DNA of 8,179 bases from an uncultured Bacteroidales bacterium (GCA_937906795.1 CALCUQ010000029.1:1-8179); one strand, 5' to 3'; shown: positions 1 through 6,813, numbered from the stretch's first letter. Notes: generated from the sequence alone by a model not told the origin. Made by a program: numbers and translations.

Positions 1-5
1 TAACG

Positions 6-13
6 CAAAGATA
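6..13 (-). promoter_or_regulatory. possible leftward -7 promoter element
   Basis: Read on the minus strand this is TATCTTTG, an exact match to the Bacteroidota -7 consensus TAnnTTTG and the same octamer found before the ABC gene at 7953-7960. It would drive a gene leaving the window to the left. No clear TTTG -33 box lies at the right distance, and the rightward terminator just inside the window argues for a gene arriving from the left, so the call is weak. Confidence 0.25.
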
Positions 14-64
14 TAGAGCCATTTAGAAATGAAACTCATTTTCTGGTGGCACCACTTGAAAATC

Positions 65-96
65 AAGCAGTTACAATACAATGTAGCTGCTTTTTT
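65..96 (+). terminator. intrinsic terminator, rightward
   Basis: An 11-bp stem (65-75 with 82-92, including one G-U pair at 71/86) closes a 6-base loop, ATACAA, and runs into six T residues at 91-96. The minus strand has no matching T run, so it acts on rightward transcripts. It most likely ends a transcript whose gene lies left of the window. Confidence 0.8.
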
Positions 97-147
97 GTTG
101 TTTGTTCTGGGTTGGTGGCGGGGCGAATAAAAAAAGGTAATGTAAAC

Positions 148-201
148 AAAAAAAGGTTGGGCCACCAAATCACACTCTAAGCAGGATTTGCGTGCCCAAC
201 C
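148..201 (-). terminator. candidate terminator of the leftward operon
   Basis: On the minus strand the stem GGTTGGGC (201-194) pairs with GCCCAACC (162-155). An inner stem, 185-190 with 166-171, lies beyond a 3x3 internal loop. Seven T residues follow (minus strand, 154-148). This is the first good leftward hairpin plus T run after the PBP-like gene stops at 391, implying an untranslated tail of about 190 bases before the hairpin. The loop of 13 bases and the internal mismatches make it less canonical than the other terminators here. Confidence 0.5.
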
Positions 202-280
202 CTATGCCTGAGAGCGGGGTTGGATCGCTTGTGTAGCCACAGAGGTATCTGGAATGCATATTGGCGTGCCCAACCTTTTT
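150..280. repeat. GGTTGG/CCAACC repeat cluster with 13-bp inverted ends
   Basis: Positions 150-162 (AAAAAGGTTGGGC) and 268-280 are perfect inverted repeats enclosing 105 bases. Inside lie an inverted copy at 194-201 and a direct copy of the core at 216-223. The 12-mer GCGTGCCCAACC is repeated directly at 190-201 and 264-275. The copies can pair as two hairpins: 155-201 (8 bp, a small internal loop, then AAATC/GATTT) and 218-275. I see no target-site duplication and no coding potential. It could be a MITE-like or REP-like element, a two-way terminator, or a structured RNA. The rest of the gene-free 1-390 interval holds only the separately listed sites and a probable 3' untranslated stretch at 281-390. 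Confidence 0.55.
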
Positions 281-390
281 GCCGCCTAACTCATAATGCT
301 CCAGAATAGGCTTTTACCATTACCAGACGAGTCCGTACCATTACCAAGCAGAACTCGCATCCCTGCAGCTATACAGCTGTTCCCCGTTTA

Positions 391-1881
391 TTATCTTTCT
401 GATATCTTTTTTGCCACCTCAAACGGAATATTGCTGCTGAATCCTGCTTTATCGGTAGGTTTTGAGAAAATAGCACACACTATTGAGTACTTAGGCTCAT
501 TTTGTGGGTAGAAACCTGCAAAAGTGCTGGCGAATTGTCTTCTTCCAATATGATCAATATAAGGACTTCTGTTGTTCTCATTAAAATTTGAATTGACAAT
601 AACCCTTACAGTACCTTTCCTGCCTACAATACCTATGCAATTTTCACTATTGGATAGTGCCAGGAATTTAGAAAGAGAATCTGCAACATGTGGCAATAAA
701 AACTCTTTATCCAGTACTGTTGGTGTGGTTTGAGCTTGTGTATCTTCTCCCATAGCAGAGATTTTCCCAACAAGAGTTGGCTTAATCAAAGTTCCGCCAT
801 TTGCAATACTGTTGTAAAAAGCAAGGATATGGAAAGGGGTAACAAAATATTGGAAACCTTTCCCAATGCTTGCCAGATCTTCATTATTAATGCCTGTAGA
901 GGGGTACATATCAACATTTCTTATTCCCATAATGTCAAACTCAGACTCATCTATGCAGAAATTTTTTATATGGTTAATGAATTTGTCGGGATGCGCAGAA
1001 TAATTAAGAGCAATTTTCCCAATTTCTTCTGCCGACAACTCTTTCTCTCCTTTATATTGAGTTGTTATGCCATCTTGCATTGCTGCGGCAAGAGTCATTG
1101 GATGTGCTATATTTCCAGGCTCATATCCGTATGTAAGGAAATAATTGAAGTACTCTCCAGTATCTCCATTATTATTCTTGTGAATATTTACAACTGCCTT
1201 TAGCTCTCCGGATTCAACATCCATAATGGCAACGCATCCTCCCATAATGTCATTATCATTTTCAACAACCTCCCTTAAAAGAGAATCGGCTGCACACTGC
1301 ATGTTCATATCCAAGGTTGTATAAATGTCACTATCTTGAAGCTGCTTGTCGTAAGCACCCTCAATCCCAAAAACACCCATCCCTGTCCCCTCGCTTTTAA
1401 CACCAATAGTCCTTCTGGCAATATTGCCGTATGGATATGTGCGTCCTTGTTTAGCCACGCATACAAATCCACCTTTATGAGGATGCTCTTTAAATAGTGT
1501 AAGACTACGCAATGAGTCAACCATCTGGGCATTCACACTCTTTACAATGGGAACATAGCGTTTCTCTTTTTCTCTGGCATCATTAAAGTATTCACGCCAT
1601 TGTGTAGCTGATTTATGTGGTAAAATCACAGCAATCTCATTTGCAAGCTTCCTTGATTTCTCCTCCCACATTGCATCATCAGATACTGTACAACAATCCA
1701 TATGAATGTCATATTCAGTATGGTTGGTAGCAATTATATTTGAATTGCAGTCATAGATGTTTCCACGCAAAGGAGTATTCGTCTTTTTTGTTTGCGGTGA
1801 GCAACTGGAAACTATCCCAACACAAAAAAACAACATTGCAGCACCCAAGGCAACAGATACAAACTTCTTTAAATTATTCAT
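391..1881 (-). CDS. FtsI-like penicillin-binding lipoprotein, catalytically degenerate
   Basis: This 496-residue protein keeps the layout of a class B PBP of the Bacteroidales FtsI kind. A pedestal motif RGNIYD lies at 39-44, ARRTIG at 155-160 and GIEGAYDKQL at 172-181. The TPFHILAFYNSIANGG segment is at 348-363 and a C-terminal FAGFYPQNEPKYS strand at 454-466. The membrane anchor of FtsI is replaced by a lipoprotein signal, with lipobox VSSC at 24-27. All three transpeptidase motifs are lost. SxxK is N257-I-A-H260, SxN aligns to L282-S-A284, and KTG is R421-K-G423. About 30 residues normally between the first two motifs also appear missing. No PASTA domains follow. Transpeptidase activity is therefore very unlikely; a binding, scaffolding or regulatory role is inference. 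The start is supported by the signal peptide and by AGGA at 1887-1890. It is the last gene of the operon, 31 bases after the M28 module. The frame is intact, so it is not an ordinary pseudogene. Confidence 0.85.
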   Translation of the reverse strand: MNNLKKFVSVALGAAMLFFCVGIVSSCSPQTKKTNTPLRGNIYDCNSNIIATNHTEYDIHMDCCTVSDDAMWEEKSRKLANEIAVILPHKSATQWREYFNDAREKEKRYVPIVKSVNAQMVDSLRSLTLFKEHPHKGGFVCVAKQGRTYPYGNIARRTIGVKSEGTGMGVFGIEGAYDKQLQDSDIYTTLDMNMQCAADSLLREVVENDNDIMGGCVAIMDVESGELKAVVNIHKNNNGDTGEYFNYFLTYGYEPGNIAHPMTLAAAMQDGITTQYKGEKELSAEEIGKIALNYSAHPDKFINHIKNFCIDESEFDIMGIRNVDMYPSTGINNEDLASIGKGFQYFVTPFHILAFYNSIANGGTLIKPTLVGKISAMGEDTQAQTTPTVLDKEFLLPHVADSLSKFLALSNSENCIGIVGRKGTVRVIVNSNFNENNRSPYIDHIGRRQFASTFAGFYPQNEPKYSIVCAIFSKPTDKAGFSSNIPFEVAKKISER

Positions 1882-1912
1882 AACCGTCCTAATCTGTATT
1901 TAATTAAATTAT

Positions 1913-3343
1913 TTACTCCTTATACCCCTTAATAAACTCAGTTACAAGCTTAAACATTCTGTCGTAGTTGCTTGCGTGGAAATTTTCGTATGTATCTCTT
2001 GGAGAGTGGTAATTTTTGTTTGTATCACCATCAAGTTCAATATATATTGCAGGAACACCTTTAAGGGCAAACGGATAGTGGTCAGCATAATCATCCAAAG
2101 GATGGCGGTCAAGTTTTGCAAAAGGTTTCTCCATTGAACTGTTAATCCTGTTAAGGTACTCAAGCCCCTTCTCACCCTGATCAGATATCTGGCAGTAGAT
2201 ATTTTCACCATTATCACCAATCATGTCAAGCTCAACAAAATATTGGATGTTCTCCAATGGAAGAATAGGATTGTCGGCATAGAAAAAAGAGCCTAAAAGA
2301 TTGTTTTCCTCTGCATCAAAAAAGGCAAATACCACAGAGTAGTCGGGAGGATTAAGTTTGAAATACCTCATAATATTCAATACCATTGCTGTTCCCGACG
2401 AATTGTCATTTGCTCCATAGAAGATGTCTTTTGGACCACAAATACCCAAATGGTCATAGTGACATGCAAGAATAAAATGCTTTTGAGCATCTTTTGTGCC
2501 GGGGATGTATGCAATAATATTATGTGCATCATGGTCAATCATTTGAGCCTCTACGTTAATTGACACTTTTTTTGCATTCTCTGGAAAAGCCTCATTTGCA
2601 ATGAATACAGGAAGCGGAGTGTTAAAGTGGTTGCGTGATTTAAAGTAAGGAAGCAACTCTTTTCCTTTGCAGATAAGGGCACCCACTTTGTCAAGTGGAA
2701 CAAAATATGTTTTGTAAACCTCTATACCAGGGAATGTATACATTGTTTCGCGGAAACAGTCCCAATCAAGAACAACGGCTTTGTCTTTAAATTTTCCGCT
2801 GTTAAGGTATGTGCAGAAGTTATTGGGATCAAGATATTTGTTGTCAAGATATACAACTTCCAACTCCCCTTTGTATGTAGGAGAGAACTCCTTTAATGTG
2901 TAGTCTACAGTATTTGTAAGAGTATCACCATCAACAATAAGCTCTACCGCACCACGTTGTGCATTTAGAGGAAAATTGAAATGTTGCATGTATGACAGTT
3001 GCTCAGCAGTTCCCCCTGCCCATCTTCTCTCATCGCATGGAGTAATTAGGCTCTTGAACTCTGGTTGCAAAGAGTGAAGTTCAGGTCTGTGTTTCCCTTT
3101 CCAGGCAGCTTCAATCACATCTGCAGGAATAGTTTTTACCCCCAAATCCATAATCTGGCTAAGGATATATTCTCCCGCCTTTATATTTCCATTATTGTAG
3201 TTGCTTCTGCCATAGTATTTTTGAGAAGACAACTCTTTTACAACCTCAATGTAATACTCTTTGCTTGGCTGGGGAGTCTGTACCCTGTTTGAACAACCGT
3301 GTAACATAACAATACTCATTGCAAATAATAATAACTTTTTCAT
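1913..3343 (-). other. M28 metallopeptidase lipoprotein module, possibly translated separately
   Basis: Read from the internal ATG at 3343, this is a self-contained 476-residue lipoprotein. It has signal MKKLLLFAMSIVM and lipobox LHGC (C17), a PA-like insert at roughly 125-268, and a zinc aminopeptidase-type M28 domain. All expected ligands are visible: H295 and D297 (HYDHLG), bridging D313 (ANDNSSG), catalytic E345 and metal-binding E346 (FFDAEEN), D373 (ELDMIGD) and H446 (NYHSP). It probably trims amino acids or peptides outside the inner membrane; the exact substrate cannot be read, and a glutaminyl-cyclase-like role cannot be excluded. The ATG is immediately followed by an A, giving ATGA. 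In the next frame that is a stop codon, as in normal overlapping gene pairs, so separate translation is credible. No Shine-Dalgarno sequence is visible. Confidence 0.75.
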
Positions 3344-4444
3344 AGTAATTTCAAATACCACAATCTCACTTTGAGTTCCAATTCTAAAAGCAGGCCCCCA
3401 TAATGATAGTCCCGACGAAACATAGATATGTGAATACTCCCACTTTCTGTATCCGTAGCTCTGCTCAAAAAGAAAGTCTGTTAGCAGGGAAACAGGCCAT
3501 ATCTGCCCCTTGTGAGTATGTCCGCTAAACTGCAGGTCAATTTTTAGAGAATCAGTTTTTTCAAGTTCGTAAGGCTGATGGTCCAATAAAATAGAGGGAC
3601 TTTGGGCAGAAGTTCTATCAATAAGCTCATCAAGTGACTTTCTTTTTTTATTATGCCTGTCATCCCTTCCAATTATCTGAATACCGTTACTTAATGTTAT
3701 AACAGAATCTTTTAGAAGAGTAATGGGAGTCTCTTTTAAAAAATTGCAACTTTTCTCTATACCACTTATATATTCATGATTTCCTGGTACCATATAAATC
3801 CCTAAAGGAGCTTTTAGAGAGCAAAGTTCCTCCTGCATATTTTCCTTGTAAAGAGGAACAACTGAGTTGTCTATCAGATCACCTGCTATGAGTATTATAT
3901 GTGGATTCAAGGAGTTTATCAGATCTACATATTTTTTAAGTTGTGTCTTGCCGGTTCCATACCCTAAATGCACGTCGCTTATACCCACAATTCTCAGCCC
4001 TTTGAATTGCTCTGAATTCCCTTTGGAGAATACTATATTTACATTCTTAATTTTAGGAGAGTGGTAATTCCACCAGCCGTATACAAGTATGCAGCAAGTA
4101 AATGCAAATGCTATTACAAAAGAATATTTGAAAGAAGGGATAAATAACTTTGCAATATCAGTTACAGCCAATGCCATAACCATATATAGAATAAATACAA
4201 GCCATACGGCTCCAAATGAGAACATTGCCCTATATACGGGAACAGGTATATTTACCCCTCTGGCAAAGATGCAGATTATCATAAGAAAAGCAGCTGTCCA
4301 GAACACAATCCCAGTACAAATTTTTGCGGCAGTAAGCCAATTGCCAAGCACAGCCCAACTATTGAGCAATTTTATGATTTTGGAAAATACATAGTAATTG
4401 CCAGATAGGTACAGTAGAGGAAAGATTATAACTATAAACTTCAT
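1913..4444 (-). CDS. fused membrane metallophosphoesterase / M28 peptidase
   Basis: One uninterrupted frame of 843 codons joins two usually separate proteins. Residues 1-367 have four likely membrane segments (about 4-20, 42-60, 72-92, 106-124), then a calcineurin-like phosphoesterase of the YkuE/YaeI kind. Its metal motifs are complete: D157-x-H159, GDLID 188-192, GNHE 221-224, H289 and GHTH 308-311. The family's usual ending, SEIVVFEIT, is followed at once by M368, a lipoprotein signal with its cysteine at 384, and a complete M28 peptidase. The start ATG shares its A with the alkaline phosphatase stop (TAATG), so the two are translationally coupled. The substrate is not evident; enzymes of this class act on phosphodiester or pyrophosphate bonds. 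If the phosphoesterase is cytoplasmic, the buried signal would serve as a fifth membrane segment that puts the peptidase outside. A one-base sequence error or internal initiation could equally make these two genes. Confidence 0.8.
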   Translation of the reverse strand: MKFIVIIFPLLYLSGNYYVFSKIIKLLNSWAVLGNWLTAAKICTGIVFWTAAFLMIICIFARGVNIPVPVYRAMFSFGAVWLVFILYMVMALAVTDIAKLFIPSFKYSFVIAFAFTCCILVYGWWNYHSPKIKNVNIVFSKGNSEQFKGLRIVGISDVHLGYGTGKTQLKKYVDLINSLNPHIILIAGDLIDNSVVPLYKENMQEELCSLKAPLGIYMVPGNHEYISGIEKSCNFLKETPITLLKDSVITLSNGIQIIGRDDRHNKKRKSLDELIDRTSAQSPSILLDHQPYELEKTDSLKIDLQFSGHTHKGQIWPVSLLTDFLFEQSYGYRKWEYSHIYVSSGLSLWGPAFRIGTQSEIVVFEITMKKLLLFAMSIVMLHGCSNRVQTPQPSKEYYIEVVKELSSQKYYGRSNYNNGNIKAGEYILSQIMDLGVKTIPADVIEAAWKGKHRPELHSLQPEFKSLITPCDERRWAGGTAEQLSYMQHFNFPLNAQRGAVELIVDGDTLTNTVDYTLKEFSPTYKGELEVVYLDNKYLDPNNFCTYLNSGKFKDKAVVLDWDCFRETMYTFPGIEVYKTYFVPLDKVGALICKGKELLPYFKSRNHFNTPLPVFIANEAFPENAKKVSINVEAQMIDHDAHNIIAYIPGTKDAQKHFILACHYDHLGICGPKDIFYGANDNSSGTAMVLNIMRYFKLNPPDYSVVFAFFDAEENNLLGSFFYADNPILPLENIQYFVELDMIGDNGENIYCQISDQGEKGLEYLNRINSSMEKPFAKLDRHPLDDYADHYPFALKGVPAIYIELDGDTNKNYHSPRDTYENFHASNYDRMFKLVTEFIKGYKE

Positions 4445-5619
4445 TATCTGTTGCTTATAAGTTTTTCAATCTTAACAGGTATCTCTGTGTTTTTCATAAT
4501 TCCTGCAAACTCTGTGGCTGATGCACCATACGCAAATATTGGAACAACTGTGCCACTATGACCTTTTGTGCTAAATGATAGTTGGACTGGAACCCTCTGG
4601 CCTACCTCATAACCTTTGTAAGAGACATTTGTGCCACCTGTTTCATGATCAGCAGTAACAACAAGCAAAGTATTAGGGTGCTCATTTACATATTGTACCA
4701 ACATTTTTAGGGTTGCATCAAACTCCTGCATTTCTGTAATCATTCCTTCAGAATCATTGTTATGGCCATATCCATCTATAATTGCACTTTCAATCATAAG
4801 GAAAAACCCTTTGGGAGCATCACACTCAAGCACTTGCAAAGCTTTGGCTGTTGCTTTTTGCAAGTAAACTGTAGGTTCAGAAAGGGTAGTGGTATCAGAT
4901 TCATCAGAAGCTTGTGCTGCAAGTTTGGCTGCAAGACAAATTTCTGCACCATCGGCAGCACCTGCAGTTTTTGCAGAAGAGTTGCGTCTGTGGACATCAC
5001 TCATAGAAAGAATACCAACAAACTTTTTGGATTGGCTTTCCAGAACAGACTTCCAATCAAGATATACATCATATCCCTTGTCAATCAGTACGGCTGTCAT
5101 ATCTACAGAATCAGGACGATTGATAAAAGCAGACAATCCTGCACCAATGGCAACATCTACATTGCTTTGGCAAAATTGCTCGGCAATTTTAAAACTTTCT
5201 GATCGGTTTTTAACTCCGGCATAAAATGCTGCAGGAGTTGCTTCTGTAAGAGGTGTATTAACCACAATACCACTTTTTTTGCCAAGTGCCTGTGCTTTCT
5301 TTAGTATACTGGTAAGCTGCTCTCCATTGGCATCAACTCCAAGATAACCGTTTTTTGTTCGGGTACCGGTTGCCAAAGCCGTTCCTCCAGCCGGAGAATC
5401 AGTTACGTAATTGTTGGCAGAGCAAGTCTCATTCAGACCAATCACCGGGGCATATTCAAAACCTGTAAGGGAGTCTTGAGAGAGCAGTAAAGATGAAACG
5501 GCGCCAAACCCCATGCCATCGCCAATTAAATAGATAACATTCTCAACTCTCTTTTCTTTATTGCAACAGCTGCCCAGCAATAGTATAAGAGCAGACAATA
5601 ATATTAAATTCTTTTTCAT
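4444..5619 (-). CDS. PhoA-family alkaline phosphatase, lipoprotein
   Basis: The 391-residue protein hydrolyses phosphate monoesters outside the inner membrane. A lipoprotein signal ends in LGSC with cysteine 18 (C19 follows). Every catalytic residue known from E. coli PhoA has a counterpart at matching local spacing: D34 (IGDGMG), nucleophile S75 (TDSPAGG), T128 and phosphate-binding R139 (ATPAAFYAGVKNR), E277, D282 and H286, D324-H325 (TADHETGG), and H354 (KGHSGTVVP). The nucleophile is followed by proline rather than the usual alanine. The E. coli D153 and K328 positions are E126 and G283, variation that is common among non-enteric homologues. It is the first gene of the leftward operon; its stop overlaps the start of the phosphoesterase by one base. 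Phosphate-responsive control is plausible from the function, but I see no recognisable Pho box. Confidence 0.93.
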   Translation of the reverse strand: MKKNLILLSALILLLGSCCNKEKRVENVIYLIGDGMGFGAVSSLLLSQDSLTGFEYAPVIGLNETCSANNYVTDSPAGGTALATGTRTKNGYLGVDANGEQLTSILKKAQALGKKSGIVVNTPLTEATPAAFYAGVKNRSESFKIAEQFCQSNVDVAIGAGLSAFINRPDSVDMTAVLIDKGYDVYLDWKSVLESQSKKFVGILSMSDVHRRNSSAKTAGAADGAEICLAAKLAAQASDESDTTTLSEPTVYLQKATAKALQVLECDAPKGFFLMIESAIIDGYGHNNDSEGMITEMQEFDATLKMLVQYVNEHPNTLLVVTADHETGGTNVSYKGYEVGQRVPVQLSFSTKGHSGTVVPIFAYGASATEFAGIMKNTEIPVKIEKLISNR

Positions 5620-5644
5620 GTGTACAATATTGGTTATATGTATA

Positions 5645-5652
5645 CAAATTTA
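5645..5652 (-). promoter_or_regulatory. -7 element of the alkaline phosphatase operon
   Basis: On the minus strand this reads TAAATTTG, matching TAnnTTTG, 25 bases before the start codon at 5619. That predicts a leader of roughly 20 bases. No good -33 TTTG box is visible upstream. The element mirrors the rightward one at 5682-5689, so the two form an 8-bp inverted repeat across the divergent region. Confidence 0.45.
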
Positions 5653-5681
5653 GTTTATTTTAGTAAAACTTAAATAATTTT

Positions 5682-5689
5682 TAAATTTG
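5682..5689 (+). promoter_or_regulatory. -7 element of the patatin gene
   Basis: TAAATTTG matches the Bacteroidota -7 consensus and lies 40 bases before the ATG at 5730, predicting a leader of about 35 bases. The -33 position has only T-rich sequence without a clear TTTG, so the strength of this promoter is uncertain. Confidence 0.45.
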
Positions 5690-5729
5690 AATTGTTATAG
5701 GAGTATACAAATCTTAAAAACATAAAATT

Positions 5730-6725
5730 ATGGGAAAAGATGTAGCATTGGTGCTTTCTGGTGGTGGTCCCAGGGGCTTTGCATATATTGGAGCAATAGA
5801 AGAGTTGCAAAGCAGAGGTTATAACATAACATCAATTGCAGGAACTTCAATAGGCTCGCTTATTGGTGGAGTTTATGCAGCAGGCAAGATGCCTCAGGTG
5901 AAACAATGGCTATTTTCCCTGGATTTCTGGAATATGTATGCCCTTATAGACTTTTCATTCTCTTTAAATCATCTTGTAAAAGGTGATAGGGTAATTGAAG
6001 CACTAAAGGGGATTGTCTCAGATATAAATATAGAAGATCTCAAAATTCCTTATAAAGCAATAGCAACAGATTTGTACACCGGTGAAGAGGTTGTATTTAG
6101 TAAAGGCCCTCTTTTTGATGCAATAAGAGCCTCCATATCAATACCTACATTATTTAAACCTGTAGAGTATAGAGATTCCCTTTTAATTGATGGAGCAATG
6201 TCCAATTGCCTCCCGATAAATAGGGTGGAAAGAAAGAATGGGGATATTTTGGTGGCCTTTGATGTCAATGATATTGAGCCTGGGAGTGTAAGGGACAGAA
6301 TTGTGAGAGAAAAATTTGCCCGAATGTCGGATGAGCAATTTAAAGAGCAGAAAAAGGAGGAGGCAATGGAGTTGTGGAAAGATTTTTCAGATACAAAAGA
6401 TGTCTATTCATTTGGAGAGAGGGTAAAGTATTATGGTGCAAAAGGATTGGATCTGTTGAAAGAAGTTGTAAGTTATAAAGAGGAGTATGACCAAAATCAG
6501 GCTCTTGATTTTGCAAAGAGTTATATGTCGGTAATAGACAGAGCTTTTAGTATAATGAACCACTTTAACTCTGAGTTTTCATTAAGGTTGAACAAACCTG
6601 ATATCCTGGCAAGAATGCCATTTGATGCTTATGGAGATATAACTGATTATACCAAAGCACAGGAAATTTCAGATCTGGGGCAGAAACTTATGTCTCAGGC
6701 TCTTGATGAGTATGAAAAGCAATGA
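5730..6725 (+). CDS. patatin-like phospholipase (RssA-type)
   Basis: The 331-residue protein has the Ser-Asp dyad of bacterial patatins. The oxyanion loop GGGPRG is at 11-16, the nucleophile elbow GTSIG at 38-42 (S40), and the catalytic Asp in DGA at 154-156. The N-terminal 180 residues cover the whole hydrolase fold, including the SISIPTLFKPV segment before the Asp. The remaining 150 residues are charged and mostly helical, with no motif I recognise. There is no signal peptide, so it is probably cytoplasmic or membrane-associated, acting as a lipid acyl hydrolase; the physiological lipid is unknown. The start is fixed by the VALVLSGGG strand directly after it. It is transcribed away from the phosphatase operon and toward perR. 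The 127-base gap and the separate perR promoter suggest it is monocistronic. Confidence 0.92.
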   Translation: MGKDVALVLSGGGPRGFAYIGAIEELQSRGYNITSIAGTSIGSLIGGVYAAGKMPQVKQWLFSLDFWNMYALIDFSFSLNHLVKGDRVIEALKGIVSDINIEDLKIPYKAIATDLYTGEEVVFSKGPLFDAIRASISIPTLFKPVEYRDSLLIDGAMSNCLPINRVERKNGDILVAFDVNDIEPGSVRDRIVREKFARMSDEQFKEQKKEEAMELWKDFSDTKDVYSFGERVKYYGAKGLDLLKEVVSYKEEYDQNQALDFAKSYMSVIDRAFSIMNHFNSEFSLRLNKPDILARMPFDAYGDITDYTKAQEISDLGQKLMSQALDEYEKQ

Positions 6726-6740
6726 TGTCTGTTACAAAAA

Positions 6741-6774
6741 TGTTAAGATATTAACAAATACTAAATATTTTTTT
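6741..6774 (+). terminator. weak hairpin and T run after the patatin gene
   Basis: TGTTAA and TTAACA (6741-6746 and 6751-6756) form a 6-bp AT-rich stem with a GATA loop. A run of seven T residues follows only 11 bases later (6768-6774). The stem is short, GC-poor and detached from the T run, so it is a poor terminator; it could instead be a regulator-binding palindrome. Confidence 0.25.
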
Positions 6775-6781
6775 AAATATA

Positions 6782-6813
6782 TTTGTAGATAATAATAATT
6801 ATAATTAACTTTG
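6782..6813 (+). promoter_or_regulatory. perR-rbr promoter
   Basis: TTTG at 6782-6785 and TAACTTTG at 6806-6813 match the Bacteroidota -33 (TTTG) and -7 (TAnnTTTG) elements, with a 20-base spacer. The predicted start of transcription near 6819 leaves a leader of about 34 bases before the perR ATG at 6853. It is the best-formed promoter in the window. Confidence 0.75.
6790..6804. promoter_or_regulatory. Per box (PerR operator)
   Basis: The 15-mer TAATAATAATTATAA matches the Bacillus Per-box consensus TTATAATNATTATAA at 13 of 14 defined positions; only the second base differs. It fills the spacer between the -33 and -7 elements, where a bound repressor would block RNA polymerase. Local AT-richness raises the chance-match rate, but position, score and the neighbouring perR gene agree. 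Confidence 0.65.

Noticed and set aside
41..54. GGCACCA resembling a tRNA or tmRNA 3' end
   Set aside because: No acceptor partner, T-arm or anticodon arm can be found in the visible bases.
38..63. Possible hairpin ATTTTC...GAAAAT ahead of the first terminator
   Set aside because: It needs a three-base bulge and a tiny loop, overlaps the much better 65-92 stem only at its edge, and has no T run.
328..357. CGAGT/ACTCG inverted repeat as operon terminator
   Set aside because: Only five base pairs around a 20-base loop and no T run on either strand.
730..1203. 157-codon open frame on the plus strand
   Set aside because: It lies wholly antisense to the PBP-like gene, has no recognisable domain or promoter, and is rich in Cys, Ile and Ser in the way antisense frames usually are.
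4089..4394. 101-codon plus-strand open frame
   Set aside because: It is antisense to the four membrane segments of the metallophosphoesterase and has no independent start signals.
4762..5202. 146-codon plus-strand open frame, with a second one overlapping it at 4889-5224
   Set aside because: Both are antisense to the alkaline phosphatase, whose catalytic motifs span the same bases; nothing in either frame resembles a protein family.
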